Notes: a model not told the origin generated them from the sequence alone. Positions 48,176 to 58,090 are shown, counted from the first letter of the stretch. The stretch: DNA of 64,000 nt from Parerythrobacter_A sp963799315 (GCA_963799315.1 CAWCWP010000002.1:742846-806845); one strand, 5' to 3'. Numbers and translations are program-made.

Positions 48176-48976
48176 CTAGGCCGGCTTCGAGGCGACCATT
48201 GCGTAGCTCATCGGAATGCCCATACCTTCGAATGGTTGCCAATCTGATTCAGCAATGTTGTGAGCATACTCACGAAAAATCCTAAGTGAGAAGCCGTTAT
48301 CAATCAATCCGCTGAGGATTTCAGAAAGCGGATGAAAATGCCAGTAAGAAGTTGATCCGGGATGTTGAGTGCCATCGTAGGTAATGGCCTTTTCTATAAT
48401 ATAAGGCTCCACCCGGAAATAATCGTGAATAACTTGCGTCAGGTCCGATGTGTCAGGTTCGAACATTTCCAGGACGGGGTGCATTTCGTAGATGAATATT
48501 GTGCCCCCTGGTTGTAACAGTCTGTGGACGGATGCAAACAACTGGCCGAGCGAAGGGAACCATCCAAGAGTGCCGATTGTGATCACAACAAGATCGAAAC
48601 GCCCAGAGTGCACTTGAGGCAATGCGTTCGCGTCGCATTCGACAAACTCCATTTTTTGATTTGCGAGGGAAGCAAGCTCACGCGCTTGGCTCACGAAGGC
48701 CTCAGAGATGTCAAAGCCTACGCACTCCTGCGCGCCCAAGTTTCTAATCGAGATCAGTTCCGCGCCGTTGTTAGAACAAACATGCGCAACCGCTTTGCCT
48801 GTAACCCCTACCGTTAAAAGAATATCGGTTGCCGTCGGGTCGAGACAAGAGAAAGCGGGTTTCGTAATCTCGCTAAGAAGCCGATCCCATTCGACTGTGT
48901 TGCGATGATGATCGGACGATCTGTTCCATGCTTCGCGGTTCGCCGCTGAAATCGATAAAGTTTCCATACCAATCAA
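48176..48976 (-). CDS. Class I SAM-dependent methyltransferase
   Basis: 266 residues from ATG 48976. Methyltransf_25/11-type: DILLTVGVTGKAVAHVCSNNGAE, CVGFDISEAFVSQARELA (motif I/II region), MEFVECDANALPQVHSGRFDLVVITIGTLGWF and LLQPGGTIFIYEMHPVLEMFE. The usual DxGxGxG loop is weak (ICSNNGAE-like in its place). Local GC is clearly lower than the surroundings and codons end more often in A/T, so it is probably acquired. It stands alone between two gene-poor gaps; target unknown. Confidence 0.82.
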   Translation of the reverse strand: MIGMETLSISAANREAWNRSSDHHRNTVEWDRLLSEITKPAFSCLDPTATDILLTVGVTGKAVAHVCSNNGAELISIRNLGAQECVGFDISEAFVSQARELASLANQKMEFVECDANALPQVHSGRFDLVVITIGTLGWFPSLGQLFASVHRLLQPGGTIFIYEMHPVLEMFEPDTSDLTQVIHDYFRVEPYIIEKAITYDGTQHPGSTSYWHFHPLSEILSGLIDNGFSLRIFREYAHNIAESDWQPFEGMGIPMSYAMVASKPA

Positions 48977-49172
48977 GATATGCCAGACTCTGCCGCAATT
49001 CGCTAATAAAGTCGTTCCACACCGACCTCGGATGTACGCTACCGCGAACGAACGGTAATGCCCCTCAAGAACGACATCTTATCGCTATATTCAATCAAAA
49101 AGAGACATTCTGAGTCCCGCCCCATCGGTCACGGTGCAATCTCAGCCTTCGACCAATAGGCTCGATACCGTT

Positions 49173-49535
49173 TCACAGCGCCAGCGCCGCATCGGATTGC
49201 TCGTGCATAAAGGCAGGTTCGTAGTCCTTTGCCAGACTACCGGAAACGCCCACTTCGCGCAGTAATTCGCGCCAGCTACCGGCAATTTTCTGCGCCATCT
49301 CATGGATCATTCGGCGCGCATCATCCTCGGTCAGGACCAGCTCGGGCTCGAAATCGCTGATCGACAATCCGTTCTGCCGTTTGGCGGTGATGACAATAGT
49401 GTTGTCGTCCCCGATTGCAGGATCGTTAGCTGGAAGATCGCTCTCGCTCGGTTCTTGTTGCGCCTCTCGCGCTTGCTGACCAAAGGCCGGGTTGGCGAGA
49501 GCGAGCGCGAAGAGCGAACATGAGCGAAAAAGCAT
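49173..49535 (-). CDS. Small exported hypothetical protein
   Basis: 120 residues from ATG 49535, signal peptide MLFRSCSLFALALANPAFGQ. Then DDNTIVITAKRQNGLSISDFEPELVLTEDDARRMI; the IVITAKR piece looks like a TonB box, so it might be an auxiliary periplasmic protein that contacts TonB, or the stump of a receptor. Remaining sequence shows no receptor plug. Upstream in-frame codons to 49601 are less likely. Family not recognised. Confidence 0.5.
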   Translation of the reverse strand: MLFRSCSLFALALANPAFGQQAREAQQEPSESDLPANDPAIGDDNTIVITAKRQNGLSISDFEPELVLTEDDARRMIHEMAQKIAGSWRELLREVGVSGSLAKDYEPAFMHEQSDAALAL

Positions 49536-49610
49536 CTTGCCAACTCTCACGATCCGCGTTCTTCCATGGCAGAAGCGAGGTGCTGTTCGATTAGGAGCCA
49601 TTCGCCGTCT

Positions 49611-50093
49611 TCAAAAGCCCGGATCGATGCGGTAGAACTGCACGGTCAATGCAACCGGCTGCCCGGCCTCGATCTCAGTTTGCATCGCATCGAAAGTTGG
49701 CGGTCCGTATTGGCCACGAGCGCCCCGCGTATTACCGGTCGCCTCAAGCGGTATGCCATACGTGTCGAAATCGAGACGACCATTGCCGTTCTCGTCGTGA
49801 AAGCCGGTGATCGCGTAAGACCCCGCAGGCACGTCTTCGATCAGAATACTCGCATCTTGTGCTGCGGGAACCTTCGCAGTGAAAGCGCAGTCGGACCCTT
49901 CGCCGCCGTTGCGTGCGGCGATCTGCGCTTCGGTGCAGATGCTCACCCAATAGTCTCAGCCCGAAGTTTTCACCCCGTCGAAAGTCAGTGTGACGGCCGT
50001 ACCCTCAGGTCCGTTGGCGGATTGATGTGCCGCCGAGACAGGCACCGCGATCAATGCAATCGCGGCTGCAATCGTCGTCCTCGCCAAAATCAT
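49611..50093 (-). pseudogene. DUF2141 family periplasmic protein with in-frame UGA
   Basis: Start ATG 50093 after GGAGATAAA; signal peptide MILARTTIAAAIALIAVPVSA. Codon 46 is UGA (49956-49958), in frame with the following DYWVSICTEAQIAARNGGE and the full DUF2141 body: ASILIEDVPAGSYAITGFHDENGNGRLDFDTYGIPLEATG..ARGQYGPPTF. One C-to-T change from CGA would make this stop, and the whole length is otherwise open. Either a recent nonsense mutation, a base error, or read-through. No shift in frame. Confidence 0.72.
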
Positions 50094-50111
50094 TTTTATC
50101 TCCTTTGATCA

Positions 50112-51010
50112 GTGGAATCGGGCCTCATGCCCGCCTGCCGAACACAGTGGAGAGAACGGATTGCAACGCGAGCCGAAATGAGTAGCCGGTTGAGGGAATT
50201 GTTCAGACGGTCGGGCACAACCGCTGGCGAAATACGAACGGTTGATCGGAAGAGCGCGCCTTGGCGGCAAAAGCTGCGCGGGCGGATGCTTTTGGTCCTG
50301 CTGCTTGGAATCGGCGCAAGCCTGACCGGACCCTATGGCACCTATCTGACATTCGATCCCGTGCTGCGATCGGTCTATTGGTTTACGATCCTGATCGGCG
50401 GATGTGCAATCTGGTGGGCGCTAGAAGCGACCATCCAAAAGCTGGCGGGCGAGCAGCCTTATGCCGTCGAGTATGCTCTCATCATTCCGCCTTTCGCGGC
50501 GATCAATTCAGCCTTCGTGCTGGGCCTCAATCGCGGATTGGAACGATGTTCGGCTTTGCCATCCCGGTTGGCTGGGGCGAGCTGCTCATCAGCCACCTGT
50601 TCCTGTCCTTTCTTGTCGTCCTGCCGATGATCCTCCTGATTCGCGCTGCCACGCGGCAGGCCGAGGCGCAGGGCGGCATGGATGCGATCGACTTCCTACT
50701 CCAGAAAATGCCTCCGCATATGCGGGGATCGCTACCGTATGCGTTGGCTGCGGAGGGGCCTTACGTTCGTGTCTATGCCGGGGATGGGGAACATCTGGTC
50801 CAGATGAGCTTCGAAAATGCCGTGCTGGCAGTAGCAGGCATCGACGGGCATCGGACCCACCGGTCGTGGTGGGTGGCATTCAAGGAAATCGAGGAGATGG
50901 TCCCCGTCGGCTCGGCATTCGAGGCCAAGCTCAGAAACGGCGAGCGCATCCCCGTCAGCAGGCGGAAGAGCGGTACTTTGCGAGACGCGCTTGAGCGAAA
51001 TGACTCGTAG
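50112..51010 (+). CDS. Membrane-anchored LytTR-type DNA-binding regulator (one frame break)
   Basis: N-terminal part has four hydrophobic segments (MLLVLLLGIGASLTGPYGTYL, SVYWFTILIGGCAIWWALEAT, YALIIPPFAAINSAFVL, ISHLFLSFLVVLPMILLI) and the C-terminal ~100 residues are LytTR: SLPYALAAEGPYVRVYAGDGEHLVQMSF, HRTHRSWWVAFKEIEEM, LRNGERIPVSRR. The frame changes near 50541 and looks like a lost base (GLGTMFGF). The start is uncertain (GTG 50112, ATG 50127 or ATG 50178). The stop codon touches the IS element at 51011. Its target is likely nearby. Confidence 0.75.
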
Positions 51011-51560
51011 TGAACCGCCCCTTGTTTGCCGGAGGCTGATTTATCTTAGTTACGCGGCCATGTCTGATCTTTCCAGAGCCGCATAGAAGTTTGTCTCTGC
51101 TTCAGCTAGCGGTATACTCCCGATAGGCTCCAGCAGGCGGCGATTGTTGAACCAATCGACCCATTCCAGGGTGGCGTATTCAACGGCCTCAAAGCTGCGC
51201 CATGGCCCACGCCTGTGCAAAATACGCAGAAGCCTTGCGAAGGGTCTCGTTGGCTTGCTTCAGCTCGCGGTTCTCCCGTTCCAATGCCTTCATCTTCTCC
51301 GCCATCTCGGTTGTGGCCGCCACGCTGGCCAGTATCAACCTCGACCTTCTTGACCCATTCGTTCAGTGTTTGCGGCGCACAACCGATCTTCGCAGAAATC
51401 GACAGGATCGCAGACCAGTGGCTTTCATGCTGCCCTTGATTGTCCAAAACCATGCGAACAGCTCGTTCGCGCACTTCGGGGGAATATTTGTTTGTTGTCT
51501 TGTTCATGATGCTCCATCCTACTCATGAGCTGGAGCCTCCGGCAAACAAGGGGCGGTTCA
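51011..51560 (-). mobile_element. IS3-family element, internally deleted (550 bp), intact terminal repeats
   Basis: Perfect terminal inverted repeats of 27 bp begin TGAACCGCCCCTTGTTTGCC at 51011 and end at 51560. Inside, minus strand, the start of orfA (MNKTTNKYSPEVRERAVRMVLDNQ from 51507) runs through the HTH, ENRELKQAN and LRKASAYFAQA. There it joins the last ~49 codons of orfB (EYATLEWVDWFNNRRLLEPIGS..ERSDMAA, stop near 51053). About 650-700 bp containing the DDE catalytic core are missing, so it could only move with a helper. No clear target duplication at the flanks. Confidence 0.85.
51106..51507 (-). pseudogene. IS3 transposase orfA, truncated
   Basis: From ATG 51507 the helix-turn-helix of an IS3 OrfA is complete (SPEVRERAVRMVLDN, IGCAPQTLNEWVKK). 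A frame change near 51340 and then the internal deletion end it; the natural coiled coil appears in another frame. Not functional. Confidence 0.75.
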
Positions 51561-51572
51561 CCCATCTGTGCC

Positions 51573-51690
51573 CCGGATTTCCGACCGTAATCCGCGGTTT
51601 GATTTGAAGGTGTCGGCCCCTTCCTACCTACCGGCTTTTTTTCCAAAAATTCGTTTGAGGTTAGGGACGTCCGCTTTGCGCCTCAATTTC
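51573..51690. repeat. Dispersed ~115-bp repeat, copy B
   Basis: See copy A at 36283-36397: same blocks in the same order and orientation. It lies directly beside the IS element and upstream of the imuA promoter. Confidence 0.75.
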
Positions 51691-51850
51691 GGACATAGCG
51701 AGCCGCCTCGCGATCGCTTGAATGCAGGTGGTTTTGCCAAGCGACCTCAAAGATCGAGTTTGATACGATAGCAGGCAGACCGTTTTAATCACCTTTCCAG
51801 CACTTTAACTTTCATACTGAAATCGCCCCGTTGCATATCGCCTGTAGCAG

Positions 51851-51865
51851 GAACATAAGAGGAAC
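51851..51865. promoter_or_regulatory. LexA box (GAAC-N7-GAAC)
   Basis: GAACATAAGAGGAAC is an exact reverse-orientation match to the alphaproteobacterial SOS box GTTC-N7-GTTC, 14 bp before ATG 51879. It fixes the imuA start downstream of the box. Confidence 0.9.
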
Positions 51866-51878
51866 AGGTGATTCTCTT

Positions 51879-52604
51879 ATGGTCGAAAATTTGTGCCGAT
51901 TCCCCGCTATCTCTTCTCCTGGCTTGCATGCGCCGGTGGCTGGATTTGCGTCTGCTGGGGCGACATTGCAGGAGATGTTTGCCGCGCCTGGCGATGCGGC
52001 GGCGGTTGGGTTCGTCTTGTCCCAGTCGAAGTCAATTCAGGCCAACGAAGCGATGCCCGGTCCGTTGCTATGGGTGCAGGACCGCAAGACCGTTCGCGAA
52101 ATGGGGCGAGTGTTTCTTCATGGGCTGCCGCAATATCCAGACATACAGGTGCGGCAGGACATCGTTCATGTCGCGGCGAAGGACGGGAAGGAGGCGCTCT
52201 GGGCGATGGCGGAGGGGCTGAAATGCGCGTCTCTGGGCGCGGTTATCGGCGAGATTCACGGCGATCCGCGCGCGCTCGATTTTACGGCCACACGGCGGCT
52301 GGCGGTGGCGGCGGAGCGATATGGTGTGCCCGCCTTTCTGCTGCGGGTAAGCGGAAACGCCGATCTAAGTGGTGCGCGGCGGCGCTGGCGCGTGGAAAGC
52401 CGCCCTTCATTGCCGCATCCGCACGACGACAAAGCCCCCGGTGCGCCGGTCTGGTCGCTCGATCTGTTCCGCGCACGCGATATGCAGCCGAATGTGTGGG
52501 AAGCGAGCTATGACCGGGCTGCGCACCGAACGCAGGATCGTCTCGACATGGTTCCCGACGCTGGCGATGGACAGGTGGCAGAGGAGCGCCTCCAAACCGG
52601 GTGA
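51879..52604 (+). CDS. imuA: ImuA, SOS mutagenesis accessory protein
   Basis: 241 residues from ATG 51879. RecA/SulA-like protein of the imuA-imuB-dnaE2 translesion cassette; ImuA works with ImuB and RecA at the nucleoid. Seen: ATLQEMFAAPGDAAAVGFVLS, PLLWVQDRKTVREMG, VRQDIVHVAAKDGKEALWAMAEGLK, RALDFTATRRLAVAAERYGVPAFLLR, and the C-terminal WEASYDRAAHR. Overlaps imuB by about 95 bp, a common arrangement in this order. SOS-regulated through the LexA box. Confidence 0.88.
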   Translation: MVENLCRFPAISSPGLHAPVAGFASAGATLQEMFAAPGDAAAVGFVLSQSKSIQANEAMPGPLLWVQDRKTVREMGRVFLHGLPQYPDIQVRQDIVHVAAKDGKEALWAMAEGLKCASLGAVIGEIHGDPRALDFTATRRLAVAAERYGVPAFLLRVSGNADLSGARRRWRVESRPSLPHPHDDKAPGAPVWSLDLFRARDMQPNVWEASYDRAAHRTQDRLDMVPDAGDGQVAEERLQTG

Positions 52605-54111
52605 GCGCGCTGACGAAGCCGTGCCTTTGGCGCTTGTTTCGGAGGGAACGCATGGCACGGTCATCGATGCAGTAAACGCCGTCGCGCAAGAGGTTGGCGC
52701 GAAGCCGGAGCAAAGGCTGACTGACGCCCGCGCGATTTATCCGCTGCTGGACGTGCATCCTTCCGACCAGGCGGGCGATGCTGCTTTTGTGGAACGCCTG
52801 ACCCGCTGGGCGCATCGCTGGAGCCCGTGGACCGCCATCGATGCATGGGGGAACGGGCGCGATGGTATATACCTCGACACCACGGGCGCGGCGCATTGTT
52901 TCGGCGGGGAAGCGGCGATGCTGGCCGATATGCGCGCGCGCTATGCCGCGGTGGGCCTCGCCAGCCGCACCGCTATCGCGCCGACCATCGGCGGGGCTTG
53001 GGCGTTGGCGCGGTTTGCCGATGATGGGACAATCATCGACGAAGCCGGCTTGCGGGCCGCGCTGGCTCCGCTGCCTGTCGAAGCCTTGCGGATCGATGCC
53101 GACACTGCACTGCTGCTGCGCCGGGTGGGCTTGAAAACCATTGGCGCGCTAGCCGATGTTCCTACGCTGGCGCTGGCCCGCAGGTTTCGCTCGCTCGGTC
53201 TCGCCAAACGCTTCGCCAGCCGCAAGGCCGATGCGCCTGCCAACCCGCTCCACCGGCTGCAACAGGCGTTCGGCCAGATTGCGGAACCGGTTGCTCCCCT
53301 GGACGCGCGCACGCTGTATCATGTCCGTTCACAGGTGATGGAACCTATCCGGCATACTGCTTTGCTGGATGCGGTGCTGGCCGATCTGGCACGCGACTTG
53401 TGCGAACAGCTTTTCGCAGGCCAACAGGGGCTTCGTGCCGCGCAGTTCGATGCGTTCCGCGTAGATGGCGCAATGCAATCGCTTCACGCGCGCACCTCCG
53501 CACCTGTGCGCGCGCCCGATCATGTCGCAAGGCTGTTTACCGAAGGCCTGACAACACTGGATGCAGGCTTCGGGTTCGACGCCTTTGCGCTCACCGCACC
53601 GTATCACGACGATATGGCGGCGCATCAGGCGGGGCTGAACGAAGAACCGATCGAAGGCATCGCCCTGCCGGAACTGATCGACCGCCTTTGCGCACGTATC
53701 GGCGCGGGTCAGGTGAGCCGCCCCGTGCCTTATGCCAGCCATATGCCGGAGCGTTCGGTCGGATGGTGTCCGGCGTTGCAGGGGGAGCTGGCACTTGCCG
53801 GAGCCGCCCCTGTCATGGAGCGGCCCATACGCCTGTTCGACCGGCCCGAACCGGTCACGGTGATTTACGCCACGCCCGAAGGTCCGCCGCGACGGTTCCG
53901 TTGGCGGCGATGCCTGCACGATGTGGTGAAAGTGGAAGGGCCGGAGCGTATTGCGCCCGAATGGTGGCGTGAACGCTCGTCCGCGCGGCTGCGCGACTAC
54001 TACAAGGTGGAGGACGAGGCCGGACGGCGCTTCTGGATTTATCGTGGCGGCGTGGTCGATGATGGCCGGGGCGGTCCGCCCGAATGGTTCATGCACGGGC
54101 TGTTCGCGTAA
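52510..54111 (+). CDS. imuB: ImuB, inactive Y-family polymerase-like protein
   Basis: 533 residues, intact. Scaffold that brings DnaE2 to the beta clamp. Seen: RIVSTWFPTLAMDRWQR (start of the Y-family palm), GIYLDTTGAAHCFGGEAAMLADMRARY, IAPTIGGAWALARF, LPVEALRIDADTALLLRRVGLKTIGALADV (little-finger/HhH region), and EWWRERSSARLRDYYKVEDEAGRRFWIYRGG near the end. The catalytic acidic pair of active Y polymerases is absent in ImuB proteins. Stop TAA abuts the dnaE2 ATG. Confidence 0.92.
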   Translation: MTGLRTERRIVSTWFPTLAMDRWQRSASKPGERADEAVPLALVSEGTHGTVIDAVNAVAQEVGAKPEQRLTDARAIYPLLDVHPSDQAGDAAFVERLTRWAHRWSPWTAIDAWGNGRDGIYLDTTGAAHCFGGEAAMLADMRARYAAVGLASRTAIAPTIGGAWALARFADDGTIIDEAGLRAALAPLPVEALRIDADTALLLRRVGLKTIGALADVPTLALARRFRSLGLAKRFASRKADAPANPLHRLQQAFGQIAEPVAPLDARTLYHVRSQVMEPIRHTALLDAVLADLARDLCEQLFAGQQGLRAAQFDAFRVDGAMQSLHARTSAPVRAPDHVARLFTEGLTTLDAGFGFDAFALTAPYHDDMAAHQAGLNEEPIEGIALPELIDRLCARIGAGQVSRPVPYASHMPERSVGWCPALQGELALAGAAPVMERPIRLFDRPEPVTVIYATPEGPPRRFRWRRCLHDVVKVEGPERIAPEWWRERSSARLRDYYKVEDEAGRRFWIYRGGVVDDGRGGPPEWFMHGLFA

Positions 54112-57100
54112 ATGCCCGATCCTTCGCTTACACCGCCCAAGCCGATCCTTGAACGAACCGATGATTTCGAAGCCAATCGGCCGACGCCCTATGTCGAACT
54201 GGGACTGGTTAGCGCCTTCTCATTCTTGCGAGGCGCGTCGCAAGCCCAGCCAGATCATCGAGAACCGCATTCGACCTTGGCTACCATGCGCTGGGCATCG
54301 CGGACTGCAATACGATGGCGGGTGTCGTGCAGCACCACGCCAACGCCAAAGTGGCAAAGATGCGCCCCGTGATCGGTTGTCGCGTGGAACTGGTCGACGG
54401 TCGTGCCTTCCTCGCTTATCCAACGGATCGTGCCGCTTATGGCCGCCTCTGCACATTGCTTTCGCTGGGCAAGATGCAGACGCTGGACGGCGGATGGCAG
54501 GACAAGGGCGAATGTCAGCTGACGCTCGCCATATTGGCGGAACACAGCGAAGGCGTGCAATTGATCGCGCTGCCGGATGAGGATGTGGCAGGCTTTGCCC
54601 GCGCGCTGCCAGCTATGGTCGATAGCCTGCCCACCATGCGGCATATCGCCGCTGCCTATCTTTACCGCGGCGATGACCGGGCACGCATTTCACAACTGGA
54701 TGATTTGGCGCGCACGCACGGGCTGTCGATCATGGCCACGAACGATGTCCATTACCATGCGCCGGACCGCCGCCCGCTACAGGACATCATGGCTTGCATC
54801 CGGGAAAAGACCACGATTGCCGATGCGGGGTATCTGCTGAACCCGAACGCCGAACGCCACCTGAAAGCGCCGGACGAAATGCAGCGCCTGTTCGTCCAGT
54901 GGCCCCACGCCATAGCGGCAACGCGCGACGTGGCGGATGCCTGCACATTTTCGCTCGACGAGTTGCGGTATGAGTATCCCGAACTCGGCGTTCCGGAGGG
55001 CATGACACCGGACGAATATCTTGCGGAACTGACATGGGCCGGGGCGCAGGAACGGTATCCGAAGGGCACGCCAGCGACGATCCAGGCAACGCTTGAAAAA
55101 GAACTCGCGCTCATCGCCAAGATGGAATTTTCGCCATACTTCCTGACCATCCACGACATCGTGGTTTACGCACGGTCGCAAGGCATCCTGTGCCAGGGGC
55201 GCGGCTCAGCTGCCAACAGCGCAGTGTGTTATTGCCTCAAGATTACTTCGGTCGACCCGGCACAATGCGAATTGCTGTTCGAACGGTTCATCTCCGAAGA
55301 ACGCAAGGAGCCGCCGGATATTGACGTCGATTTCGAACATGAACGGCGCGAAGAGGTAATCCAGCATATCTACCGGCAATATGGCCGCGACCGTGCCGGT
55401 CTGTGCGCCACCGTAATCCATTACCGGCCGCGCAGCGCCATTCGCGAAGTCGGCAAGGCTATGGGCCTGTCGGAAGACGTTACCGCATCCATCGCAAAGA
55501 CGATCTGGGGTAGCTGGGGCAGTGAAATGGACGGGGAGCGGGTGGAAAAGGAAACCGGGCTGGATCTCGCCGACCCTTATCTCAAACGCGCCATCGCCCT
55601 TGCCGACCAGATGATAGGAATGCCGCGCCATTTGTCGCAACATGTCGGCGGCTTTATCCTGACCAAGGGCGCGCTGACCAACACAATTCCCATCGGCAAC
55701 GGCGCTATGCCGGAACGCAGTTTTATCGAGTGGGACAAGGATGACATCGAGGAGCTTGGCATCCTGAAAATCGATGTGCTGGCGCTGGGAATGCTGACCT
55801 GCATCCGCAAATGCTTCGACCTTATCGCGGCACATTGCGGCGAGACATACACGCTTGCCAGTGTGGAGCAGGAAGATGCGGCGGTGTATGACATGCTGCA
55901 AAAGGGAGACTCGCTGGGCGTGTTCCAGGTCGAAAGCCGCGCGCAGATGAATATGCTGCCACGCCTCCGCCCCAAGACATTTTACGATCTCGTCATCCAG
56001 GTCGCCATCGTGCGTCCCGGCCCGATCCAGGGCGATATGGTCCACCCCTATCTGAAACGGCGCAAGGGCAAGGAAGACGCGGTTTATCCGGAACCTTCGC
56101 CCGAACACGGCCCGCCTGACGAATTGCGCAATATCCTGTCACGAACGCTGGGCGTGCCAATCTTTCAGGAACAGGCGATGAAGATCGCGATGGTCGCCGC
56201 GCGTTTCAGCCCGGCCGAAGCGAACCAGTTGCGCAAGGCAATGGCGACGTTTCGCAGCAGGGGTTTGGTATCGGCACACAAGGACAAGATGGTCGGTCGC
56301 ATGGTGGAGCGCGGGTATAATGCGGAGTTTGCCGCGCGATGCTTCAGCCAGATCGAGGGGTTCGGCGAATATGGTTTTCCCGAAAGCCATGCCGCCAGCT
56401 TCGCGCACCTCGTCTACGTGTCCAGCTGGATAAAGCACTACCATCCGGCGATATTCGCTGCTGGCCTACTCAATTCCCAGCCGATGGGGTTTTACGCGCC
56501 CGCCCAAATCGTCCGGGACGCTCGTGAACATGGCGTTACGGTTCTGGCCGCCGATGTGAACTACAGCGATTGGGACAACACCGTCGAATGGCAGACGATA
56601 GCTGGTAAGAAGCAGCTGATCCTGCGCCTCGGTCTGCGACAAATAGACGGTCTTGGCGAAGCGGATGCGGCACGACTGCTCGATGCCAGACAAACCCCGT
56701 ATTACGACGTCGAAAACCTGAGGGAAAGAGCACGGTTGGGCGCGCGTCCGATCAATCTCCTGGCCGCTGCGGATGCGTTTCGCTCCACAGGGCGAGACCG
56801 GCGCGCGGCCCTGTGGGATGCGCGTGCGTTGAAATCCGTACCGGACCTGCCGCTATTCGCATTTGCGGAGCAACGCGATGAAGGCGAAGACGCGCCTACT
56901 TTGCTACCCGCAATGCCGCTGAGCGAACACGTCGTGGCTGATTATCAGACTATGCGAATGTCGCTAAAGGCACACCCGTTCGAGTTCCTGCGTGCAAGCT
57001 ACGAACACGACGGGTTCATACCTGCCGCAACACTGCGCGACCAGACGTTCAACACGCGCGTGAAAGTCGCCGGGATAGTGCTTATCCGCCAAAAACCGGG

Positions 57101-57431
57101 CAGCGCCAAAGGCGTGTGCTTCATTACGCTGGAAGACGAGGGCGGGGTCATCAACTTGGTCATCTGGCCAAAGGTCATGGAACGGTATCGCAGCGTGATC
57201 ATGACTGCGCGCATGATGGAAGTGCATGGCCGGATGCAAAAGGACGACGATGTTATCCACGTCGTCGCGGAACAGTTGTTCGACGCCACGCCAAAACTGC
57301 TGGCGCTGTCTGACGATCTGCTGGAAACCAGCGTCGCGCGGGCCGATCACGTCGTCAGTCCGCTCCCAAGCAGCCTCAATCGCCATCCGCGCGATGCCAA
57401 AGTGATCCCCTCATCGCGGGATTTTCACTGA
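54112..57431 (+). CDS. dnaE2: DnaE2, error-prone DNA polymerase III alpha subunit (two frame breaks)
   Basis: About 1106 residues after repair. PHP domain at the N-terminus (YVELGLVSAFSFLRGAS, ALGIADCNTMAGVV), polymerase palm with GRGSAANSAVCYCL and PPDIDVDFEHERREEV carrying the catalytic aspartates, fingers with FQEQAMKIAMVAARFS, tandem HhH region and a C-terminal OB fold (VKVAGIVLIRQKPGSAKGVCFITLEDEGG). Breaks, both +1, near 54239 (GCGTCGCAAG) and 54272 (AACCGCATT). Translesion synthesis and damage-induced mutagenesis. Confidence 0.92.
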
Positions 57432-57796
57432 GGGATATATTGCTATCCAGTTTCGGTGTCTTAGCTGTTTGGCAACTTACGAGGCTAGCGTTCTAATAAA
57501 CGGACTGTCTGCATTCGGTGCAATTGCTGGTGTTCGCAATGCATTCTGCGAATGACAGCTTTCCCGCCAGCAGCCAACTATCGCGCAGTCTCAGCCTGAT
57601 CTTCAAAGCGATCGTCATGCCGTCGTTTTTGTTGTCTAAAGTTGTGCTTCTGAGCACCATGCGGCCTTTTTCTGTAACGGGCGGGATCATGCGGCTATTA
57701 TGCACGTCCTCCACAAATGCAGCGGTTAGGCTATTGGGGAGCCTTCATGGTAACGCTTCGGCTTCGCATAAAATTCCCGAAGCAAATCAATGGCAG

Positions 57797-57813
57797 GTGG
57801 CGGAGACGGAGGT
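57797..57813 (-). other. tRNA-Ser 3'-end fragment, second candidate attachment-site remnant
   Basis: GGTGGCGGAGACGGAGG, minus strand CCTCCGTCTCCGCCACC: acceptor 3' half CGTCTCC, discriminator G, CCA. Shares GGTGGCGGAGACGG with 36183-36196. 21.6 kb separates the two. Confidence 0.45.
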
Positions 57814-57972
57814 GGCAAGTGGGCTGATGCAACTACCTGTGGTTCAAGGGGTTTGAGCGCAAGCTGATGGGCTCGCCCCCACAATGCCCCCCCGGGTTGT
57901 TTTTGTGGTGATTTCCGGCTGCGATTTTGGGCGATATAGGGCTCAATGTCACGAAGTTTTAGAGATGCACAG

Positions 57973-58090
57973 AAATTTCCCGTTGAGGAAATTTTCTGCC
58001 TTAGGCTTAACTTTCAAGCTCAAAATACCCCGTTCGGGAAAATAATCTTGCAATGGAGCATCATTAAGCATAGATTTCCCGTTCGGGAAA
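57973..58090. promoter_or_regulatory. Three HipB-operator-like palindromes
   Basis: AAATTTCCCGTTGAGGAAATTT at 57973-57994, CCCCGTTCGGGAAA at 58028-58041 and the perfect TTTCCCGTTCGGGAAA at 58075-58090, the last ending 4 bp before the first ATG of hipB. Spacing is about 47-53 bp. Multiple operators of this kind allow cooperative autorepression by HipB/HipA. Confidence 0.78.

Noticed and set aside
49173..49535. Truncated TonB receptor
   Set aside because: Only an IVITAKR-like piece is shared; no plug sequence follows, so it is kept as a small exported protein of unknown role.
57518..57856. 112-codon open frame in the gap after dnaE2
   Set aside because: No start context, no family features, and it crosses the tRNA-Ser fragment.
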